Positions 44,894-52,980 of a stretch of 63,462 nucleotides of DNA are shown in pieces. The DNA is taken from contig DASTWL010000019.1 of assembly GCA_035765895.1 (NCBI GenBank), positions 1-63,462 of the forward strand, in the 5' to 3' direction. Each line of letters opens with the position of its first letter. Position 1 is the first letter of the stretch. Position numbers and translations under genes: made by a program. Origin of the DNA: Verrucomicrobiia bacterium (GTDB lineage Bacteria; Verrucomicrobiota; Verrucomicrobiia; Limisphaerales; DSYF01). Under the pieces are notes generated by a model. That model had not been told where the DNA came from, ran no database searches, and saw only the letters and a program-made list of their open reading frames with translations.

Positions 44894-45853
44894 ATGATCA
44901 AAGTTGAAAAATTGACGAAAGTCTTTGGCACCAAGCGGGCCGTGGACGACGTGAGCTTCTCCGTCGAGCGCGGCGAGGTGCTGGGCTTTCTCGGACCAAA
45001 CGGTGCGGGAAAATCCACCACCATGCGCATGATTACTGGCTTTATTCCGCCCAGTGCGGGGCGGGTGACCGTTGGCGGACACGACATGCTGGCCCGCCCG
45101 ATTCCGGCCAAACGATTGATCGGGTATCTGCCCGAGAGCGCGCCGGCCTACACGGACATGACGGTGCATGGCTTTCTAAATTTCACCGCGGAGATTCGCG
45201 GTCTGACCGGCGCCGCGCGCAAGCAGGCGGTGCACCGCGTCGTTGAAATGTGCTTTCTCGAAGCTGTGTTGCACCAGAGCGTGGAAACGTTGTCCAAAGG
45301 CTACCGCCATCGCACCTGCTTCGCCCAGTCCATCATCCACGATCCCGACGTGCTCGTCCTGGACGAGCCGACCGACGGCCTCGATCCGAATCAAAAGCAC
45401 GAGGTGCGCAATTTGATCCGGCGCATGGGCGAGAAAAAGGCGATCATCTTCTCCACCCACATTCTCGAGGAGGTGGATGCCGTCTGCTCGCGGGCGATCA
45501 TCATCGACCGGGGCCGCGTGGTGGCCAACGGCACTCCGGCCGAACTGCGCCGGAAGTCCGATCTGGCCGGCGCGGTGACCGTCCGCGTGGCGGGCGTGGC
45601 CGCCAGCGCAATCTCACAAAAACTTCAGGCGGTAGCCGGCGTCAAACGCTGCATTGTGGTCAGCGAAAACGGCAAGTCAGCCACCGTGCGCGCCTTCCCA
45701 AAAGCGCCGCCGGTGAACGGCGAATTTGCCCGCGCCATTGGCGAGGCTTTGAACGGTGTGAAAATTGAAGAACTGCACACGGAAGAAGGGCGGCTCGACG
45801 AGGTGTTCCGCAGCATCACCATGCCGGACACGGCCAAGGAGGTGGCCCGATGA
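44894..45853 (+). CDS. gldA: ABC transporter ATP-binding protein (GldA-like)
   Basis: The 319-residue ATPase has Walker A GPNGAGKST, a variant signature LSKGYRHR in place of LSGGQ, Walker B VLVLDEPTDGLDP and the H-loop IFSTHILEEV. The LSKG(Y/F) signature and about 90 residues beyond the ATPase core are typical of GldA-type subunits. It is first in a run with the permease, the GldG-like protein and the DUF4340 protein (overlaps of 4 bases or gaps under 15). In Bacteroidota GldAFG is tied to gliding, but in other phyla the same set occurs without gliding, so the exported substrate is unknown. Confidence 0.88.
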   Translation: MIKVEKLTKVFGTKRAVDDVSFSVERGEVLGFLGPNGAGKSTTMRMITGFIPPSAGRVTVGGHDMLARPIPAKRLIGYLPESAPAYTDMTVHGFLNFTAEIRGLTGAARKQAVHRVVEMCFLEAVLHQSVETLSKGYRHRTCFAQSIIHDPDVLVLDEPTDGLDPNQKHEVRNLIRRMGEKKAIIFSTHILEEVDAVCSRAIIIDRGRVVANGTPAELRRKSDLAGAVTVRVAGVAASAISQKLQAVAGVKRCIVVSENGKSATVRAFPKAPPVNGEFARAIGEALNGVKIEELHTEEGRLDEVFRSITMPDTAKEVAR

Positions 45854-46602
45854 GCGCCGTTGCCAACATCAAGACCATTGCGAAGCGCGAATTGAGCGCC
45901 TACTTCACCTCGCCGCTCGCGTATGTGTTCATTGTGATTTTTCTCATCCTGTGCGGTTTCTTCACGTTCTCGTCGTCGCTGGGCGCGTTCTTTGAACGCG
46001 GTCAGGCGTCGCTGGTGCAGCCGTTCTTCAACTGGCATCCGTGGTTTTACCTCTTCCTCGTGCCGGCGGTGGGCATGCGGTTGTGGGCGGAGGAGCGCCG
46101 CGTGGGCACCATCGAGCTGCTGCTGACCATGCCCATCACGGCCTGGCAGGCGATCGCGGGAAAATTCCTCGCCAGCTGGTTGTTCCTGGGCGTCGCGCTG
46201 ATTCTGACCTTCCCGGTGGTCATCACGGTGAACTATCTGGGGCATCCCGACAACGGCGTCATCTTCGCGGCCTACGTTGGAAGCTGGCTGATGGGCGGGG
46301 CGTATCTTGCCATCAGTTGCCTGACGTCCGCCATGACCCGCACGCAGGTCGTCAGCTTCATCATCTCGGTGATGGCCTGCCTGTTCCTGATTCTGTGCGG
46401 CTTCGGCCCGGTGATCGGCTTGTTGGAAAACATCGCGAGCCCCAAGTTGGTGGACTTTGTGGCTTCGTTCAGTTTCATCACCCACTTCGAGGGCTTTCAG
46501 AAGGGCATCCTGGATTCGCGTGACGTGATTTTCTTCCTGTCCGTGATCGGGTTTTCGCTGTTCAGCACAAGCGTCATTTTGCGCGGTCACCGCGCGGGCT
46601 AA
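45850..46602 (+). CDS. gldF: ABC-2 type permease (GldF-like)
   Basis: The 250-residue membrane protein overlaps gldA by 4 bases (ATGA). It has six predicted spans, including AYVFIVIFLILCGFFTFSS and FIISVMACLFLILCGFG, and the conserved EERRVGTIELLLTMPITAWQ segment of this permease class. With GldA and the GldG-like subunit it should form one transporter. Confidence 0.87.
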   Translation: MSAVANIKTIAKRELSAYFTSPLAYVFIVIFLILCGFFTFSSSLGAFFERGQASLVQPFFNWHPWFYLFLVPAVGMRLWAEERRVGTIELLLTMPITAWQAIAGKFLASWLFLGVALILTFPVVITVNYLGHPDNGVIFAAYVGSWLMGGAYLAISCLTSAMTRTQVVSFIISVMACLFLILCGFGPVIGLLENIASPKLVDFVASFSFITHFEGFQKGILDSRDVIFFLSVIGFSLFSTSVILRGHRAG

Positions 46603-46615
46603 GAGAGAAGGAAGC

Positions 46616-48505
46616 ATGAAGAACAAAGGTCTCCAGACAATTCTCTATTCGACCGTTGGCATCCTGGCGATGGCGGTCATTCTGATCGGTTTCAACGTCA
46701 TCACCGGGGCGTTCAAGAAGCGCGTCGATCTTACCGAGGAAAAGGCCTACACGCTGTCCGCGGGCACAAAGGCCATTCTGGCAAAGCTCGATACACCGGT
46801 GAAAATCCGGTTCTACTGCACGCAAAGCGAACAATCCACGCCCGAGACGGTGTTTCTCAAGAGCTACGCCCGCCGCGTCGAGGACTTGCTGGAGGAATTC
46901 CGCCAGGCCGGACACGGAAAAGTCATCATTGAGAAGTTCAATCCGTTGCCGGATTCGGATGCGGAGGACAAGGCGCGCTTTGACGGCATCGAGCCGGAAC
47001 AGCTGGGCACCGGCGAACCGTTCTATCTGGGGCTGGCGGTGAGCCAGTTGGATGAAAAACAGGCCGTGCCGCTGCCGCCCAATCGCGAGCGCCTGCTTGA
47101 ATACGACGTCGCCCGCGCCATTTCCCGGGTTGAAAATCCGGCCAAGCCGGTCATCGGCGTCATGAGCAGCCTGCCCATTTGGGGCCAGCCCGCCAACCCG
47201 ATGATGATGCAAATGGGCCAGCGCGGCAGCGAGCCGTGGATTCTCATCAACGAATTGAAACAGGACTTCGACGTGAAGCGCGTCGAAATGACGGCCGACA
47301 AGATTGACGACGGCATCAAGGTGCTGCTGGTCATCCATCCCAAGGAGATCTCGGACAAGGCCCAGTTCGCCATTGACCAGTTCGTGATGCGCGGGGGCAA
47401 GCTGATTGCGTTCCTCGATCCTTACTCGGTCGTGGACAGCCGCGGTCAGAACCCGATGATGGGCGGGATGAGCGCGGGCAGCAGTTCGAATCTGGAGAAG
47501 CTGCTCAAGGCGTGGGGGCTTTCCTTTTCCACCAAGGTCGTGGCCGACGTGAATCTTCTGATGGAACTGGGCGGCCGCACCGGCGAACCCATGCGCCAAC
47601 CCACGTGGTTGTCCGTGACCAAGAAGGAAATGAACAACAACGACATCACGACCAGCGAGATTGACAACATCTGGCTGCCCATGGCGGGCGCATTCACCGG
47701 CACGCCGGCGGCCGGCCTCAAGGAAACCGTGCTCTTTCACAGCACCAAGGATTCGGAGCTGGTGGACGGCATGATGGCGAGCTTCGGCGGCGACCAGATC
47801 CTCAAGGACTTCAAGTCGGCCGACCAGGAGCAGACGCTGACCGTGCGCCTCACCGGCAAGTTCAAGACGGCTTTTCCGGAGGGTGAACCCGGCGACGGTT
47901 CGACCAATGCCACCAGCACCACGACCAACACGTTGAAGGAATGCAAGGATGAGAACGCCGTGATTCTGGTGGGCGACTCCGACCTGCTTTACGACAACTT
48001 TGCCGTGCAGACCATGAACACGCCTTTTGGCCGGCTGGCCCAGGCGTTGAATGCGAATCTGACCTTCGCGCAGAACTGCGTGGAGCAGATGGCTGGCGAC
48101 AAGAATTTGATCCAGGTGCGCAGCCGGGCCGTGTTGAACCGGCCGTTTGAAGTCGTCAAGCAAAAGGAGGCGGAGGCCAACGCGCGTTACCAGGCGGAAA
48201 TCGCCAAGCTGGAACAAAGCCTGACGGACACCCAGCAGCGGCTGAACGAGCTTCAGGCGCAGAAGAGCGACAAGAGCCAGCGGTTCATCCTGTCGCCCGA
48301 GCAGGAGCAGGAATTGCAAAAATTTCAGGACCAGGAAGCCAGCGTGCGCAAGCAGTTGAAGGAGGTCCGCAAGAAGCTGAACCAGGACATTGTTTCGATG
48401 GAGAACAACATCAAGTGGACGAACATTCTCGCGATGCCGGTGCTGGTCAGCCTGTTTGGCATCGTGCTCGCCGTGGTCAAGAGCAAGAAGCAAGGAGCGA
48501 AATGA
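46616..48505 (+). CDS. gldG: GldG-like auxiliary ABC protein
   Basis: The 629-residue protein has an N-terminal membrane span (LYSTVGILAMAVILIGFNVI), a large extracytoplasmic domain (LTEEKAYTLSAGTKAIL; VKIRFYCTQ; VIDQF-like QFAIDQFVMRGGKLIAFLDP), a coiled coil at about 505-590 and a C-terminal span. This is the domain plan of GldG and the IFT52-like ABC accessory family. It is separated from gldF by 13 bases and overlaps the next gene by 4. Confidence 0.87.
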   Translation: MKNKGLQTILYSTVGILAMAVILIGFNVITGAFKKRVDLTEEKAYTLSAGTKAILAKLDTPVKIRFYCTQSEQSTPETVFLKSYARRVEDLLEEFRQAGHGKVIIEKFNPLPDSDAEDKARFDGIEPEQLGTGEPFYLGLAVSQLDEKQAVPLPPNRERLLEYDVARAISRVENPAKPVIGVMSSLPIWGQPANPMMMQMGQRGSEPWILINELKQDFDVKRVEMTADKIDDGIKVLLVIHPKEISDKAQFAIDQFVMRGGKLIAFLDPYSVVDSRGQNPMMGGMSAGSSSNLEKLLKAWGLSFSTKVVADVNLLMELGGRTGEPMRQPTWLSVTKKEMNNNDITTSEIDNIWLPMAGAFTGTPAAGLKETVLFHSTKDSELVDGMMASFGGDQILKDFKSADQEQTLTVRLTGKFKTAFPEGEPGDGSTNATSTTTNTLKECKDENAVILVGDSDLLYDNFAVQTMNTPFGRLAQALNANLTFAQNCVEQMAGDKNLIQVRSRAVLNRPFEVVKQKEAEANARYQAEIAKLEQSLTDTQQRLNELQAQKSDKSQRFILSPEQEQELQKFQDQEASVRKQLKEVRKKLNQDIVSMENNIKWTNILAMPVLVSLFGIVLAVVKSKKQGAK

Positions 48506-49707
48506 ACAAGAATCAGCTTACGATTTTGATCGTTTTGGTGGCGGCCGTCGGGCTGGGCGGCTGGATGCTCTACAAAAAGCAGGAAGCCTCCTGGGCGGGC
48601 GGCACGTCATCCAAGGCCAGCCTGCTCAGCGACCTGCCCGTCGGCGAATCGCTGGCCCAGGTGGTCATTCGGCAGGGGACCAACGAGGTGAATCTCGTCA
48701 AACAATCCGAAACCTGGCGGGTGAAGGAACGCGGGAATTATCCGGCCAATTACGCACAGCTTAGCAGCGCCATTCTGAAGCTGCGCGACCTCAAGCCCGT
48801 TCAGACCGAGCCAATCGGCGCTTCGCAACGGGCGCGCCTGGAATTGCTGCCGCCCGGTGGCGCCGGCACCAACGGCACCGGAACCGCCGTCGAATTCCGC
48901 GACGCAAAGGGCAAGCTGCTGAACTCGTTGCTGCTCGGGAAATCACAGATGCGCCAGTCGGGCGAGGAAGACCAGTTTGGCGCGGCCGGCGGCATTCCGA
49001 TTGGCCGCTGGCTGATGGTCGGTGATGCGAAGGACATCGCCGTGCTGGTTTCGGATCCGCTCTCCAATTTGACGCCCGCGCCGGCATCCTGGCTCGACAA
49101 GGATTTCCTGAAGGTTGAAAAAATCAAAGCCATCTCGGTCACCCATACGGTGGCGACGAATTCGTGGAGCGTGTCGCGCACGAACGAAACCGGCACCGAC
49201 TGGGTGCTGGCGGACGCCAAGCCCGAGGAAAAGCTCGATTCCAGCAAAACCAGCGGCTTCAGTTGGGCGCTGTCCTCGCCCACGTTCAACGATGTTCTGG
49301 TGGCACCCAAACCCGAAGCCGTGGGCCTGGATCACCCCACGACCATTCAGCTTGAGACGTTTGATGGCTTCCACTACACGCTGAAGGTGGGCAATAAAAC
49401 CAACGACGATGAGGTGTTGACCGTGGGCGTCGAAGGCACCTTCCCGCGCACCCGCACGCCGGGCAAGGACGAGAAGGCCGAGGACAAGACCAAGCTCGAC
49501 AAGGAATTCGCGGACAACTTGAAAAAGCTGGATGACAAACTGGGCAAGGAAAAGGCGTTTGAAGGGTGGACGTATTTGGTGCCCAGCTACACGCTCGATT
49601 CGCTCATCAAGAACCGCAGCGAGCTGCTGGTGGAGAAAAAGGACGAAAAGGGCGCGACCAACGAAGTGAGCACCGCGACCGCCGAATCGTCCGCCGACGG
49701 CAAATAG
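48502..49707 (+). CDS. DUF4340 protein of the Gld-type ABC operon
   Basis: The 401-residue protein has one N-terminal span (LTILIVLVAAVGLGGWML) and an extracytoplasmic DUF4340 domain, with characteristic SETWRVKERGNYPANYAQLS and PEAVGLDHPTTIQLETFDG. DUF4340 proteins accompany GldFG-like transporters in many phyla. The C-terminus is charged and low-complexity. The gene overlaps gldG by 4 bases (ATGA), so it is the last of the four-gene operon. Confidence 0.85.
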   Translation: MNKNQLTILIVLVAAVGLGGWMLYKKQEASWAGGTSSKASLLSDLPVGESLAQVVIRQGTNEVNLVKQSETWRVKERGNYPANYAQLSSAILKLRDLKPVQTEPIGASQRARLELLPPGGAGTNGTGTAVEFRDAKGKLLNSLLLGKSQMRQSGEEDQFGAAGGIPIGRWLMVGDAKDIAVLVSDPLSNLTPAPASWLDKDFLKVEKIKAISVTHTVATNSWSVSRTNETGTDWVLADAKPEEKLDSSKTSGFSWALSSPTFNDVLVAPKPEAVGLDHPTTIQLETFDGFHYTLKVGNKTNDDEVLTVGVEGTFPRTRTPGKDEKAEDKTKLDKEFADNLKKLDDKLGKEKAFEGWTYLVPSYTLDSLIKNRSELLVEKKDEKGATNEVSTATAESSADGK

Positions 49708-49740
49708 GGCGGGTGGCTCTTTCGGTAGTGCGGAATTTGC

Positions 49741-49769
49741 GCCCGGCGGCCTTCCCGCCGGGCGTTTCT
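49741..49769 (+). terminator. Terminator-like hairpin after the Gld-type operon
   Basis: A perfect 9-bp stem (GCCCGGCGG / CCGCCGGGC) with a 5-base loop is followed by GTTTCTG. It lies 33 bases after the DUF4340 gene. Confidence 0.65.
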
Positions 49770-49861
49770 GCCAATTAAATCAAGCCCGCCCTTCACTTTT
49801 GGTCGAAGCTCGCGTATTGTCGCCCGCCTCGCAGGTTGCACAGAACTGACGAGCGACGACC

Positions 49862-50791
49862 ATGGAAAATGTCATCATCATCGGCACCGGCTGCGCCGGT
49901 TTGACCGCGGCCATCTACACGGCGCGCGCCAACCTCAATCCGTTGGTCCTGACCGGCACCATGCCCGGCGGACTGCTGACCACCACGAGCATCGTGGAAA
50001 ATTTCCCCGGCTTTCCCGAGGGCGTGGATGGCTATGAACTGATGACCCGCCTGCAAAAACAGGCCGAGCGTTTCGGCGCCCGCGTCAAATTTGCCACGGT
50101 TGAAAAGGTGGATTTGAGCGGCGCGCCGTTCACCCTGGTGGTGGATGGAGAAAACGTGCAGACAAAGTCGCTCATCATTGCCACGGGCGCCGGACATCGC
50201 CACCTCGGACTCGACAGTGAACATTTGCTCGACAAGAAGGGCGTGACGTATTGCGCGACGTGCGACGGTGCCCTGCCGATGTTCCGCAACCAGCCGTTGG
50301 TCGTCGTAGGCGGCGGCGATTCCGCGTGCGAGGAGGCGATGTATCTCACACGCTTTGCCTCGACGGTTTACCTGATTCACCGGCGCGACCAGTTGCGCGC
50401 CTCTAAAATCATGGCCGAGCGCACGCTGGCGAATCCCAAGATCAAGCCCGTGTGGGATACGGTGGTGACCGAGGTCTTGGACGTGAAGCAGGACAAAGTG
50501 ACGGGCGTGCGTTTGAGGAATCTGAAAACCAACGCCGAATCCACGCTGGACTGCGCGGGGGTGTTTGTGGCGATTGGCCACGTGCCCAACACGCAACTGT
50601 TTCAGGGCGTGCTCGACATGGACGAAGCCGGTTACCTGAAGACCAGGGCCGGTTCGGCAACGAATGTGCCGGGCGTATTTGTGGCCGGCGACTGCTCGGA
50701 CCGGGTTTATCGCCAGGCCATCACCGCCGCCGGCATGGGCTGTGCCGCGGCAATTGACTGTGAACGCTACCTCGGCACGCTGGAGAAGTGA
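49862..50791 (+). CDS. trxB: Thioredoxin reductase
   Basis: The 309-residue flavoprotein has the FAD-binding IIIGTGCAGLTAA, the redox-active pair in YCATCDGAL, the NADPH site VVVGGGDSACEEA, and the FAD-closing VFVAGDCSDRVYRQA. It reduces thioredoxin with NADPH. Note Cys in the first dinucleotide motif (GTGCAG) in place of the common GSGPAG. The length is normal. Confidence 0.93.
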   Translation: MENVIIIGTGCAGLTAAIYTARANLNPLVLTGTMPGGLLTTTSIVENFPGFPEGVDGYELMTRLQKQAERFGARVKFATVEKVDLSGAPFTLVVDGENVQTKSLIIATGAGHRHLGLDSEHLLDKKGVTYCATCDGALPMFRNQPLVVVGGGDSACEEAMYLTRFASTVYLIHRRDQLRASKIMAERTLANPKIKPVWDTVVTEVLDVKQDKVTGVRLRNLKTNAESTLDCAGVFVAIGHVPNTQLFQGVLDMDEAGYLKTRAGSATNVPGVFVAGDCSDRVYRQAITAAGMGCAAAIDCERYLGTLEK

Positions 50792-50798
50792 GGCCATC

Positions 50799-51662
50799 AT
50801 GGCAGGCGCCAAAATAACCTTCCGGACCGGGCAGGGCGGACTGCCCCTGTTGCGCGTGGAAACGGCCGGTGCGCTGGCGGACATCTACCTGCACGGCGCG
50901 CACGTGACCCATTATCAACGCCACGGCGAGCAACCCGTCTTGTTTCTGAGCCGGCAGGCAGAGTTCGCCCGCGGCAAGGCGATTCGTGGCGGTGTCCCGG
51001 TCATTTTGCCGTGGTTCGGCAGCCGCGCTGGCCAGGCTTCGCACGGCTTCGCCCGAACTGCGGAGTGGGAATTGCTGGAAGTCGGATTCTCCGGCGAGGA
51101 TTTTGCCCGGCTGCGTTTCCGGCTGCCCGAAGTGTCTGAGGCCGCCGACTGGCCGAAGTTCGTGGCCGAATACGAGGTGCTGGTTGGCGACATGCTGGAG
51201 CTGGAATTGAAGCTCACGAACGTCGATGCCCAACGAGCATTGTCCGCCGAAGCCTGCTTGCATTCCTATTTTGCCGTCAGCGACATCGCGAAAACGGAAG
51301 TTGTGGGACTGCAGGGCGCGCATTATCTGGATGCCACGGACGCCTTTCAATCGAAGGAAGAGCTGCCGCCGGCAATCCGGTTCAAGGGCGAGGTGGACCG
51401 CATTTACGTCAACGCGCCCCAGACGGTCAGCATTGTGGACCACGGCCTGGGCCGGGTCATTGAAGTGGCCAAGCAAAATTCCCTTTCGACCGTGGTCTGG
51501 AATCCCTGGGTGGAGAAAGCCCGCCAGCTGAAGGATCTGGCCGACGACGAATTTCAGCGGATGGTGTGCGTCGAGTCGGGCAACGTGAAACAAAACCAGT
51601 CGCTGTTGCAGCCCGGCGAGTCAGCCGTGTTCAACGTGGCGATTGACTGCCGTCCCTTTTAG
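50799..51662 (+). CDS. D-hexose-6-phosphate mutarotase (aldose 1-epimerase fold)
   Basis: The 287-residue protein resembles YeaD: ADIYLHGAHVTHYQ, GKAIRGGVPVILPWFGS, ACLHSYFAVSDI, and STVVWNPWVEKARQLKD close to its catalytic glutamate region (FQRMVCVESGNV). It interconverts anomers of glucose 6-phosphate and related sugars. ATG 50799 is 7 bases after trxB, so the longer frame upstream is a shadow. Its stop overlaps that of the convergent regulator at 51659. Confidence 0.88.
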   Translation: MAGAKITFRTGQGGLPLLRVETAGALADIYLHGAHVTHYQRHGEQPVLFLSRQAEFARGKAIRGGVPVILPWFGSRAGQASHGFARTAEWELLEVGFSGEDFARLRFRLPEVSEAADWPKFVAEYEVLVGDMLELELKLTNVDAQRALSAEACLHSYFAVSDIAKTEVVGLQGAHYLDATDAFQSKEELPPAIRFKGEVDRIYVNAPQTVSIVDHGLGRVIEVAKQNSLSTVVWNPWVEKARQLKDLADDEFQRMVCVESGNVKQNQSLLQPGESAVFNVAIDCRPF

Positions 51663-52150
51663 TGCGCCGGCAGCAGGGGGACTTCCGCGGCGGCTTCCTT
51701 CAACCGGGCAAAGTTGCCCTGTTCACAACACGCCACAAACGTCTCCGTCACCGACTTCAACTCCTCCCAACGGGCCCGAATATGCTTCGCTTCGGTCGGG
51801 CTGATGTGGTTGTCCGCCGCCGCCGTGGCGATGACCGCGAGCAAATCGGCGAACTCCTGCACGATTTCGTTCGTTGCTGGAATCAGAAAATCAGGATGCG
51901 CGAGGGCCGTCTTGGGATTGCGAATGAAAAAGCCGCCGGCACGCTGGCAGATCCAATGCACAAGGCGCAGGTCATTGGTGCTTTTGATCAGGGCCTCGAG
52001 GCGGTCGAGCGGATTGACGGCGCCGCTGCCCGAGCCGTCGTCGGACTCCGCCCATTTGTAAATCATCGACAGCGACAGGCCGAGATCGGCGGCTACCTGT
52101 TTGGCGCTCGACGTTTTGAGGACCTCCCGGAGAATCTCGTGCGATTGCAT
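51659..52150 (-). CDS. HTH protein similar to phage CII-type regulators
   Basis: The 163-residue protein has a helix-turn-helix near the N-terminus (SSAKQVAADLGLSLSMIYKW), a linker GSGSG, then DRLEALIKSTNDLRLVHWIC, which resembles the phage regulatory protein CII (CP76) family. The C-terminal half is helical (ADLLAVIATAAADNHISPTE). The gene stands alone on its strand, convergent with and overlapping the mutarotase gene by 4 bases. No other phage genes are nearby, so it may be domesticated. Confidence 0.7.
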   Translation of the reverse strand: MQSHEILREVLKTSSAKQVAADLGLSLSMIYKWAESDDGSGSGAVNPLDRLEALIKSTNDLRLVHWICQRAGGFFIRNPKTALAHPDFLIPATNEIVQEFADLLAVIATAAADNHISPTEAKHIRARWEELKSVTETFVACCEQGNFARLKEAAAEVPLLPAH

Positions 52151-52359
52151 GGGCGGGAGGGTTGACGAAGGCGGCCGGGTAATTCAAGGCGGAAGACTAC
52201 AGAGACGCCGAAGCATTGTAACTGCGGTCTGAAGGCCAAAGGGGGTAAAAATGGCGCTGGAGTGTGGTGAAGTGATGACCGCGAAACGAGCGGGACTTGG
52301 ACTGACTAATTCAAATTTAAGGGAAGCTGCTGAAAATGGGTTCTGGCTTGCTTGAGGCG

Positions 52360-52383
52360 CTGCCCGGGCATTAACTCGGGCAG
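52360..52383 (+). promoter_or_regulatory. Hairpin in the leader of the NfeD-flotillin operon
   Basis: A perfect 7-bp stem CTGCCCG / CGGGCAG with a 10-base loop lies 14 bases before the ATG of the NfeD-like gene. It may mark a leader element or an end of the upstream AT-richer gap (52151-52397), in which I see no gene. Confidence 0.35.
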
Positions 52384-52397
52384 ATCAGCGAGGGACT

Positions 52398-52952
52398 ATG
52401 TTTATCTATGCAATCTGCCTAGTTGTTGGGCTGCTGTTCACCTTGGTCAGCGCTATCGCAGGCCACTTCTTTGGAGGTCACGACGGTGGTGATGTTGGGA
52501 CAGGGGGGCACGCTGAGGCAGGGTTCGACGATAGCGGAATACCCGGGATTTCGTTCTTCAGCCCTTTGGTGCTGGCAAGTTTTCTAACTGCTTTCGGCGG
52601 GTTTGGAATTATTTTCAGCGATATTAAAGCGACACAGAGCGTCTGGATTAGCGCCCCGCTCTCCATCGCATGCGCTGTCTGTTTTGCCTTCGCGGTTGTG
52701 TGGGTTTTTAATGTGGTTTTTACGCGTGCCCAAAGTTCAAGTGAATCTCGCGTGGCAACACTGGTTGGTCAGACGGCTTCTGTCATCAGCCCAATACCCG
52801 AACAGGGCGTTGGTGAAATCGCCTACGTTCAGGGCGGAACGCGTTACACAGCGCCAGCTCGGACGGAGACGGGCCAACCCATCACGGGAGGGCGCCCGGT
52901 CAAAATTACGCGCATAGTCGGAACCCAGTTTTATGTGGAACCGTTGAACTAA
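52398..52952 (+). CDS. NfeD-like (YqiJ-type) membrane protein
   Basis: The 184-residue protein has three predicted spans (YAICLVVGLLFTLVSAIAG; LVLASFLTAFGGFGIIF; IACAVCFAFAVVWVFNVVF), a Gly/His/Asp-rich loop (GHFFGGHDGGDVGTGGHAE) and a C-terminal OB-fold domain (LVGQTASVISPIPEQGVGEI; VKITRIVGTQFYVEPL). NfeD-type proteins occur next to flotillins, as here with a 28-base gap, and act in membrane microdomain organisation. The His/Asp-rich loop may bind metal (inference). Confidence 0.85.
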   Translation: MFIYAICLVVGLLFTLVSAIAGHFFGGHDGGDVGTGGHAEAGFDDSGIPGISFFSPLVLASFLTAFGGFGIIFSDIKATQSVWISAPLSIACAVCFAFAVVWVFNVVFTRAQSSSESRVATLVGQTASVISPIPEQGVGEIAYVQGGTRYTAPARTETGQPITGGRPVKITRIVGTQFYVEPLN

Positions 52953-52980
52953 AACTCAAATCGAAGAACAGAGACTCGTT

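Noticed and set aside
46574-48493. Minus-strand open frame of 639 codons mirroring gldG
   Set aside because: It coincides base for base with the GldG-like gene, shows no domain and is explained by codon bias on the other strand.
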